Part shown: piece by piece, positions 7,308 to 12,670 of the stretch | How positions within the stretch are numbered: the stretch's first letter is position 1 | Layout: each line of letters starts with the position of its first letter | Assembly (NCBI GenBank): GCA_045590415.1 | Contig: JAZNRA010000104.1 | Coordinates: 1 to 12,670 of the forward strand | Reading direction: 5' to 3' | Source of the DNA: RGIG3009 sp045590415 | Lineage (GTDB): Bacteria > Bacillota > Clostridia > Oscillospirales > Acutalibacteraceae | DNA length: 12,670 nt | The notes under the pieces: generated by a model | What the model was told of the DNA's origin: nothing | Databases searched by the model: none | The model's input: the letters and a program-made list of their open reading frames with translations, nothing else | Position numbers and translations under genes: made by a program

Positions 7308-8513
7308 ATGAAGATCGCGCAGATCAATATTACCACAAACGGCAGTACCGGTAAGATCATGCGCGGTATTGCCGAGGTCGCCGAAGCGAGAGGGCATGTC
7401 GTACAGACCCACTCGCCCATTCGGTTTGCCAGAGGAAAACGGGAATCATTCCCCGCACTGCCTCACCATACCTATTGGGGCAGTCGTTTGGAATCGTTTT
7501 GGCACTACTATGTCGGCAGCTTGCTTGGACGAAACGGTTTATTTTCTCGCAGCGGGACGAAACAGCTTATCAAGGATCTGAAAGCGTTTTCACCCGATGT
7601 CGTTCAGTTGCATAACCTGCATGCCTATTGCTTGCATCTGCCCACCTTGTTTCGCTATTTAAAAAAAGAACAGATTCCGGTTGTGTGGACGTTACACGAT
7701 TGTTGGTCGTTTACCGGCAACTGTGCGCATTTCACGCTGGCAAACTGTGACCGTTGGAAAACGGGTTGTCACCATTGCCCGCAACCGAAAACCTATCCGA
7801 AAATGGTTATCGATACCTCGAAGAACATGTATCGGCTGAAACAACACTTATTCACTGCATTGGACAACCTGACGCTGGTCACGCCGTCCAAATGGCTGGG
7901 CGACCTTGCGGAGCAGTCCTTTTTGGCAAGACACCCCGTGCGCGTGATTCCCAACGGCATCGATCGTGCGGTGTTCAAACCGACGGCAAGTGACGTGCGG
8001 CGCACCTACGACCTGCAAGACAAAACAATCGTGCTTGGTGTGGCATCCGGTTGGAGCATGCGCAAGGGATTGGATGTGTTTTCGGAACTTGCCAAACGTC
8101 TCCCCGACGATTACCGCGTGGTGTTGGTGGGGGCGGGTGCTGTCGGTCACGATAACATCGTGGGTATTTCGCACACCGAAGATCAGCACGAACTCGCGGC
8201 GCTGTATTCGGCGGCAGCCGTGTTTGTGAACCCCACCAGGGAAGACACGTTCCCGACCGTTAATATCGAAGCGCTCGCGTGCGGCACACCTGTCGTGACC
8301 TTCAAAACGGGCGGCAGTCCCGAAATTGCGGACGACACCTGCGGCAGCGTGGTCGAGGTGAACGACGTGGATGCCCTGCAAAGCGAGGTTCTGCGTATTG
8401 GCGAGCAATCGCCCTATACGGCCGATGCGTGCGTGCGCCGTGCGGCGCAGTTTGATCAGCACGATCGGTTTTTAGAATACGTGCAGTTGTATGAGGAGAT
8501 GATCGGTCAATGA
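7308..8513 (+). CDS. GT4 glycosyltransferase with N-domain cysteine cluster
   Basis: A 401-residue GT-B glycosyltransferase. It begins MKIAQINITTNGSTGKIMR with the Gly-Ser-Thr-Gly-Lys loop of a well-populated exopolysaccharide-locus family. The acceptor domain contains TLHDCWSFTGNC followed by further cysteines (Cys132, 139, 147, 154, 157), a cluster typical of this family. VTPSKWLGDL (191-200) and IPNGIDRAVFKP (214-225) are the linker signatures. The donor domain has SGWSMRKGLDVFSELA. The motif NPTREDTFPTVNIEALACGTP carries Asp313 and Glu321 in the E-x7-E register. The start at 7308 is supported by AGGTGA (7297-7302) 5 bases upstream, overlapping the wzy stop. A GTG at 7299 would add three residues without a site. 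The stop overlaps the next ATG, so the two transferases are probably translationally coupled. Confidence 0.92.
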   Translation: MKIAQINITTNGSTGKIMRGIAEVAEARGHVVQTHSPIRFARGKRESFPALPHHTYWGSRLESFWHYYVGSLLGRNGLFSRSGTKQLIKDLKAFSPDVVQLHNLHAYCLHLPTLFRYLKKEQIPVVWTLHDCWSFTGNCAHFTLANCDRWKTGCHHCPQPKTYPKMVIDTSKNMYRLKQHLFTALDNLTLVTPSKWLGDLAEQSFLARHPVRVIPNGIDRAVFKPTASDVRRTYDLQDKTIVLGVASGWSMRKGLDVFSELAKRLPDDYRVVLVGAGAVGHDNIVGISHTEDQHELAALYSAAAVFVNPTREDTFPTVNIEALACGTPVVTFKTGGSPEIADDTCGSVVEVNDVDALQSEVLRIGEQSPYTADACVRRAAQFDQHDRFLEYVQLYEEMIGQ

Positions 8514-9670
8514 CCGTTGCATTCATCACAAACTACTACAACCATCATCAAAAGCCGATGGCGGATGCTTTGTACGCGCGGCTAGGTGAGGGGTATACCT
8601 TCATTGAAACCGTGCCTATAGACGAGGAACGCTTGCAGATGGGGTGGGGCGGCGAAGAACAGCCGCCGTACATCCGTAAGCGGTATGCAAGCGATGCCGA
8701 GAAAACCGCGTGCCAAGAGATCATTGACACGGCCGACGTCGTTATTTTGGGAGCGGCGCCGCTTACACTTATCCAAACGCGGTTGCAACAAGGAAAACTC
8801 ACGTTCCTATACACGGAACGCATTTATAAAAGCGGTGTACCGCTCCTCAAATGGCCGGTGCATTTGTTAAAGGCCATCGGGCGGTATCGTCGGTATCGGC
8901 ATTTCTACGTGCTGTGTGCCAGTGCTTATACCCCGCTTGATTTTTCACGGCTGTTCGCCTTTATCGGCAAGACCTACAAATGGGGGTATTTTACAGCGCT
9001 CAAATCCTACGAGGACGTCGACGCGTTGATGGATTCAAAACAGCCGACCTCCCTGTTATGGGTCTCTCGCCTGATCGGCTTAAAGCATCCCGAACACGTC
9101 ATTGAGGTTGCCAAGCGCCTGAAAGCCGACGGCATGCGGTTTACACTCCGCATGATCGGCACCGGTGTATTGGAGGAAGATACCCGCCGCTTGATTGCAA
9201 GCGAAGGGGTAGCCGATTGCGTACAACTGCTTGGCTCCATGAAACCCGAACAAGTGCGTGAGTATATGGAGCAAAGTGAGATCTTTTTGTTCACCTCCGA
9301 CCGCAACGAGGGCTGGGGTGCGGTGCTCAACGAATCCATGAACTCCGCGTGCGCCGTAGTGACAAACAGCGCGATCGGCTCTGCACCGTTTTTGGTTGAA
9401 CACGGCGAAAACGGCTATTTGTACGAGGACGGTAACGTGGACGATCTGTACCGCAAGGTCAAGCGGTTGCTGGAAGATACGGATGAACGCAAACGGCTCG
9501 GCAAAGCCGCGTATACCACCATGACGGAACAGTGGAACGCCGAAAACGCGGCTGATCGATTGCTGACGCTTATTGAGCGGATGCAAAGCGGGGAATACAA
9601 ACCGTCTCCGTTTGAAAACGGTGTGTGCAGTAAAGCAAACATACTGAAAGACGGTTGGTTTCGGGACTGA
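8510..9670 (+). CDS. GT4-like glycosyltransferase
   Basis: A 386-residue GT-B enzyme. The N-terminus MTVAFITNYYNHHQKPMADA carries the NYYNHHQ signature of a family found in Firmicutes polysaccharide loci, followed by IDEERLQMGWGGEE. The donor domain starts near SLLWVSRLIGLKHPEHVIEV (181-200). It includes MIGTGVLEEDTRRL, LLGSMKPEQV, and an intact E-x7-E in EGWGAVLNE (Glu267, Glu275), then HGENGYLYEDGN. Length is normal. ATG 8510 overlaps the preceding stop as ATGA, with GAGGAG at 8493-8498 inside the upstream gene, arguing for coupled translation of an adjacent pair of sugar transfers. The last 25 or so residues are polar and outside the recognisable domain. Donor sugar unknown. Confidence 0.9.
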   Translation: MTVAFITNYYNHHQKPMADALYARLGEGYTFIETVPIDEERLQMGWGGEEQPPYIRKRYASDAEKTACQEIIDTADVVILGAAPLTLIQTRLQQGKLTFLYTERIYKSGVPLLKWPVHLLKAIGRYRRYRHFYVLCASAYTPLDFSRLFAFIGKTYKWGYFTALKSYEDVDALMDSKQPTSLLWVSRLIGLKHPEHVIEVAKRLKADGMRFTLRMIGTGVLEEDTRRLIASEGVADCVQLLGSMKPEQVREYMEQSEIFLFTSDRNEGWGAVLNESMNSACAVVTNSAIGSAPFLVEHGENGYLYEDGNVDDLYRKVKRLLEDTDERKRLGKAAYTTMTEQWNAENAADRLLTLIERMQSGEYKPSPFENGVCSKANILKDGWFRD

Positions 9671-9701
9671 TGGATACGTAAAAAGGAGGAATACGGTTTC
9701 T

Positions 9702-10733
9702 GTGAAAGGGCTGCTGCTTCTTATCAAAGAACTATGGTTCATTAAAAAAACAATGAAACGGCACGGTCACTTGCTGCGTCGCGGCAGGTATTTTGTGTAT
9801 CCCTCCATGCGTGCCGTCGTCTTTTGTGACGATACGGTCAAACGCACGGCAGATTCCTATTTTGGGAAAGTCAAACGGGGCGGCAAAGCCGCCGCCGTGG
9901 TGAACCTGCTGAACAAAAGCGGTTTTTTCAGCAACCGTACCAAATCCACCGAGGAATACGAGGCCGTCTACATCGCCAACAACTACGACGCGGTTAGGGA
10001 AACGAAATTGTTTGCGTTTGAAAGCGGTAAGGTGTTGGTGTTTTGCGTAAGCGAGGAAGAACGGCAGGGTGTGTTGGCGCTGCACGATCGCCTGCGCGAC
10101 ACGTATCCGGTGCCGAGCGTTCGCGCGATGCCGATGCCGTGTGCCTATGAAACGTCGCTGATTCGGCTGACAACTCGGCCCGATGAGCGAAAAGCTGTTC
10201 AAAGCATCGCGACCGCGACGGCGGCGCACGTTTCCGATAACAATCTGAAAACCGAACGGTTGGCCAACCTGGTAACGTTCGATTGCGACAACGAGGAAGA
10301 GGCGGCCGTCGTGCGGGAACTGAAATCCTGCCTTTCCGCAGAGATGTTGGAGATGTCCATCCCGCTGTGTGCACAGCACGGCGACCTATCCGCCGATAAC
10401 TTGATCTACGGCAAAGCCGACGGTACCGAGGACTTCTTTTGGATCGATTGGGAGCATCTCGGGGATCGGGTGTTCTTTTACGATGCCCTTTTCTACATAT
10501 TAAATACCGCCGTGTATTCGCCCAACTCTCCCGTGTTGCGCGAGTTTTTGGATGGTGAGTACGACGATATGTTGACGATGTTTTTTGAGGCGTTCGGCTT
10601 GTCGTATAAAGCGGAACACAAACGGGAGTGGTTCCTTTCGTTTGCACTCATCTTCCTAAAGGAGCGGGTGATCGGTCTCGGTCGCACCGCCGCCTTGCGG
10701 ATGTACCGCGATTTTTTGCTGAACAATTCCTAA
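9702..10733 (+). CDS. APH/choline kinase-fold phosphotransferase-like protein
   Basis: A 343-residue protein whose C-terminal lobe shows the aminoglycoside phosphotransferase/choline kinase catalytic loop, QHGDLSADNLIY. The catalytic base is Asp228 and Asn233 is a metal ligand. WIDWEHLGDRVFFYDA follows, with Asp249 as the second metal ligand. The N-terminal lobe is weakly conserved; KLFAFESGKVLVFCVSEEE (103-121) looks like its beta hairpin, but I cannot place the usual ATP-binding Lys. In surface-glycan loci, kinases of this fold phosphorylate sugars, choline (LicA) or lipid-linked cores, so glycan phosphorylation is a reasonable guess without direct evidence. No LicD-like partner is visible. 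Translation starts at GTG 9702, with AAGGAGGA (9683-9690) 11 bases upstream; the next in-frame ATG is 17 codons in and has no comparable site. It is placed between the last glycosyltransferase and the flippase. Confidence 0.78.
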   Translation: MKGLLLLIKELWFIKKTMKRHGHLLRRGRYFVYPSMRAVVFCDDTVKRTADSYFGKVKRGGKAAAVVNLLNKSGFFSNRTKSTEEYEAVYIANNYDAVRETKLFAFESGKVLVFCVSEEERQGVLALHDRLRDTYPVPSVRAMPMPCAYETSLIRLTTRPDERKAVQSIATATAAHVSDNNLKTERLANLVTFDCDNEEEAAVVRELKSCLSAEMLEMSIPLCAQHGDLSADNLIYGKADGTEDFFWIDWEHLGDRVFFYDALFYILNTAVYSPNSPVLREFLDGEYDDMLTMFFEAFGLSYKAEHKREWFLSFALIFLKERVIGLGRTAALRMYRDFLLNNS

Positions 10734-10738
10734 AGGAG
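10733..10738 (+). promoter_or_regulatory. Ribosome binding site that sets the TTG start of wzx
   Basis: AAGGAG overlaps the stop codon of the kinase-like gene and lies 7 bases before TTG 10746. No ATG or GTG at suitable distance yields the conserved flippase N-terminus, so this site decides the non-ATG start. Confidence 0.75.
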
Positions 10739-10745
10739 TGGCACT

Positions 10746-12026
10746 TTGAGACTGAATTTCTTCAAAAAAAAGGAAGTGAAGAACGCCGGCTGGCTGATGA
10801 GTGGCAAAATTGCACAAATGCTCATCAGTTTGGTGGTCGGTGTGCTTACCGCCCGCTATTTAGGACCGTCTAACTACGGTCTTATCGGCTATGCTTCGGC
10901 GTATACGGCTTTCTTCATGGCATTTTGCACGTTGGGGCTTAACTCCATCATGGTGAAAGAGTTTGTGGACAACCCCGACTCGGAAGGCACGATCATCGGC
11001 ACCACGCTTGTGATGCGTGCGGTTTCCAGCTTGCTGTCGGGTTTGCTCATTGTGTTGATCGTGTCGTTTATCGATGCAGACGAACCGACCACCATTGCGG
11101 TTGTTGCCCTTTCCTGCGTCGGGTTGCTGTTCCATGTGTTCGAAGTGTTTCGGTACTGGTTTCAAGCACATCTGCAAGCCAAGGTGACCGCGATCATTTC
11201 GTTTATTGCCTATGCCGCGACCGCGATTTATAAGGTCGTCTTGTTGATTCTCGGCAAAAACGTACTGTTTTTTGCCTTTGCCACCTCGGTCGATTACATT
11301 GTTGTGGCGATCCTATTATTGTTTGCGTATAAAAAGCACGGCGGAAAACGCTTGCGTTTCTCGTGGCCGAGCGGTAAGCGTATGCTTCGCAGCAGTTGCC
11401 ATTTTATCATGTCCGGCTTGATGGTATCGATTTACGGAAAGACCGACACGTTGATGCTCAAGCAACTGCTGGACGAAACCAGTGTCGGCTATTATGCCAC
11501 CGCTACCACGATTTGCACGATGTGGTGTTTTGTGCTGACCGCCATTATCGATTCGGTCGTCCCCTCGATTATGGAGGCCAACAACCAAAACGAAGAACTC
11601 TTCAAAAAACGCAACCGACAACTGTATGCTATTGTGTTTTACGTGTCGCTCGCGGTGTCCGTTTTGTTTATGATTTTTGCCGATTTGGCGATCCGCATTT
11701 TGTATGGTGAGGCGTATTTGCCTGCCGCCAACCCCTTGCGTATCATCACGTGGTACACGGCATTTTCGTATTTGGGCGTTGCGCGAAATGCGTGGCTTGT
11801 TTGCAAGCAACGTCAAAAATATCTCAAATACATTTACGTGTTAGCCATTATTCTGAACATTACGTTAAACAGTATTTTCATTCCGATGTGGGGGGCATCG
11901 GGTGCCGCGTTCGCGTCACTGGCAACGCAGATCGGTACTTCCATTGTGTTGCCGTTCCTCATACCGGGACTTCGCGAGAATGCTAAACTTATGTTGGAAG
12001 CAATATGCCTCAAAGGCGTGAAATAG
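10746..12026 (+). CDS. wzx: Wzx-type polysaccharide flippase (PST/MOP superfamily)
   Basis: A 426-residue integral membrane protein with about 12 hydrophobic segments. Examples lie near 45-65, 88-108, 116-133, 148-168, 173-194, 218-235, 250-275, 293-315, 362-380 and 388-407. The N-terminus has the family hallmark VVGVLTARYLGPSNYGLIGY (30-49). The second half begins with the repeat hallmark YGKTDTLMLKQLLDETSVGY (230-249). Both are typical of the oligosaccharide flippase branch of the MOP superfamily. The protein would move the undecaprenyl-linked repeat unit across the cytoplasmic membrane. Translation starts at TTG 10746, supported by AAGGAG (10733-10738) 7 bases upstream; no nearby ATG or GTG gives the full first helix. 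An A8 tract (10764-10771) lies at codons 7-9. The coding sequence is AT-rich relative to the next gene, partly because membrane proteins favour T-rich codons. Confidence 0.93.
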   Translation: MRLNFFKKKEVKNAGWLMSGKIAQMLISLVVGVLTARYLGPSNYGLIGYASAYTAFFMAFCTLGLNSIMVKEFVDNPDSEGTIIGTTLVMRAVSSLLSGLLIVLIVSFIDADEPTTIAVVALSCVGLLFHVFEVFRYWFQAHLQAKVTAIISFIAYAATAIYKVVLLILGKNVLFFAFATSVDYIVVAILLLFAYKKHGGKRLRFSWPSGKRMLRSSCHFIMSGLMVSIYGKTDTLMLKQLLDETSVGYYATATTICTMWCFVLTAIIDSVVPSIMEANNQNEELFKKRNRQLYAIVFYVSLAVSVLFMIFADLAIRILYGEAYLPAANPLRIITWYTAFSYLGVARNAWLVCKQRQKYLKYIYVLAIILNITLNSIFIPMWGASGAAFASLATQIGTSIVLPFLIPGLRENAKLMLEAICLKGVK

Positions 12027-12040
12027 GAGGAAACAAGAGT

Positions 12041-12670
12041 ATGGGACTTTTTACAGGAAAAACGTTACTCATCACCGGCGGTACCGGATCTTTCGGCAAT
12101 GCGGTACTCAACCGCTTCTTACAAACCGATATTGGGGAGATCCGCATTTTCTCGCGTGATGAGAAAAAGCAAGACGACATGCGCCACGAATTTCAGGCGA
12201 AGATGCCGGAGGTGGCGGACAAGATCAAATTCTATATCGGTGACGTGCGCGATCTCGCCTCGGTGAAAAACGCGATGCACGGCGTGGATTATATCTTCCA
12301 CGCGGCGGCGTTAAAGCAGGTGCCGTCCTGCGAGTTTTTCCCCATTGAAGCGGTGAAAACCAACGTCATCGGCACCGAAAACGTGCTGACCGCCGCCATT
12401 GAGGCGGGCGTCAAAAACGTGGTGTGCCTGTCCACCGACAAGGCGGCGTACCCCGTCAACGCGATGGGTACGTCCAAAGCGATGATGGAAAAGGTGGTCG
12501 TGGCGAAATCCCGCACCGTGTCGCCCGATAAGACCAAGATCTGCTGCACGCGGTACGGCAACGTGATGTGCTCGCGCGGCTCGGTCATTCCGCTGTGGAT
12601 CGACCAGATCAAGGCGGGCAAGCCCATCACCATCACCGACGGCAACATGACGCGCTTTATCATGTCGCTG
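12041..12670 (+). CDS. fnlA: UDP-GlcNAc 4,6-dehydratase/5-epimerase, 3'-truncated by the window edge
   Basis: First 210 codons of an extended short-chain dehydrogenase/reductase of the FnlA/CapE/WbjB type. This enzyme starts conversion of UDP-GlcNAc toward UDP-L-FucNAc (or L-QuiNAc) by 4,6-dehydration with C5 epimerisation, using bound NADP. Residues 12-19 (TGGTGSFG) form the Rossmann glycine motif. IFSRDEKKQDDMR, FYIGDVRD and HAAALKQVPSCEFFP are family signatures, as are LSTDKAAYPVNAMGTSK and TRYGNVMCSRGSVIP. The usual Tyr-x3-Lys is Met142-x3-Lys146, a feature I recall for this subfamily, together with Asp133/Lys134. ATG 12041 is preceded by AGGAGG (12025-12030) at 10 bases. The family is about 340 residues long, so roughly 60 percent is present. 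Third-position G/C rises steadily along the fragment. FnlB/CapF and FnlC/CapG partners are expected downstream. Confidence 0.92.
   Translation, partial: MGLFTGKTLLITGGTGSFGNAVLNRFLQTDIGEIRIFSRDEKKQDDMRHEFQAKMPEVADKIKFYIGDVRDLASVKNAMHGVDYIFHAAALKQVPSCEFFPIEAVKTNVIGTENVLTAAIEAGVKNVVCLSTDKAAYPVNAMGTSKAMMEKVVVAKSRTVSPDKTKICCTRYGNVMCSRGSVIPLWIDQIKAGKPITITDGNMTRFIMSL

Larger units (their letters stand above)
1..12670 (+). other. Single polycistronic surface-polysaccharide operon segment
   Basis: Twelve co-directional genes with gaps of 4 to 31 bases and one 4-base overlap fill the window. The longest gap (9671-9701) holds only the ribosome site of the kinase-like gene. No gap could house a separate promoter with -35 and -10 boxes plus leader, and no intergenic inverted repeat followed by T residues is present. 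This supports co-transcription from a promoter upstream of the window; gene order and products define a Wzx/Wzy pathway block. Confidence 0.85.

Noticed and set aside
8646..8665. GGCGGC...GCCGCC inverted repeat in the last glycosyltransferase
   Set aside because: It is explained by Gly-Gly-Glu-Glu-Gln-Pro-Pro codons, with no following T run and no second copy found.
9671..9701. Longest intergenic gap as a possible promoter or terminator
   Set aside because: Only 31 bases; it contains the AAGGAGGA ribosome site and no inverted repeat or -35/-10 pair.
9879..9893. GGCGGC-AAA-GCCGCC inverted repeat
   Set aside because: It encodes Gly-Gly-Lys-Ala-Ala inside the kinase-like gene, has no T tract after it, and is readily explained by Gly and Ala codons.
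9732..10647. Two overlapping minus-strand open frames opposite the kinase-like gene
   Set aside because: Both are Arg/Pro/His-rich and motif-free, while the + strand carries an intact HGDLSADN catalytic loop and a good ribosome site.

Overview
The window is an uninterrupted stretch of a Wzx/Wzy-type surface polysaccharide (capsule or exopolysaccharide) biosynthesis locus. All twelve genes lie on the + strand, and both ends are cut by the window. Gaps are 4 to 31 bases, with one ATGA overlap, so the whole segment reads as one transcription unit with no internal promoter or convincing terminator. Most genes have strong Shine-Dalgarno sites (AAGGAG/AGGAGG), two use non-ATG starts (GTG, TTG), and the base composition looks moderate. 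This suggests a Firmicutes, Clostridia-like bacterium, perhaps a gut or rumen member of the Oscillospirales. That assignment is inference; no marker gene is present.

Layout: (1) 1-2079, two adjacent ATP-grasp ligases, the first missing its N-terminal part. (2) 2093-6084, three GT4-type glycosyltransferases with a hexapeptide-repeat acyltransferase between the second and third. (3) 6100-7302, a multi-spanning polymerase of the Wzy/O-antigen ligase type. (4) 7308-9670, two more GT4-type glycosyltransferases with overlapping stop and start. (5) 9702-10733, a kinase-like protein of the APH/choline kinase fold. (6) 10746-12026, a Wzx flippase. (7) 12041 to the end, the first 210 codons of an FnlA/CapE/WbjB-type UDP-GlcNAc 4,6-dehydratase/5-epimerase, the first enzyme toward UDP-L-FucNAc or a related sugar.

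How they would work together (inference from family knowledge): a priming transferase outside the window starts a lipid-linked unit. Up to five glycosyltransferases extend it on the cytoplasmic face and the acyltransferase may decorate it. Wzx flips it across the membrane and Wzy polymerises it. FnlA, with partners expected just downstream, would supply an unusual N-acetylated deoxysugar. The two ATP-grasp ligases and the kinase-like protein have no assigned step in the standard pathway. They are the best candidates for unusual chemistry, such as amino-acid amide or phosphate substitution of the glycan. I see no tRNA, rRNA, CRISPR array, insertion sequence or attachment site.
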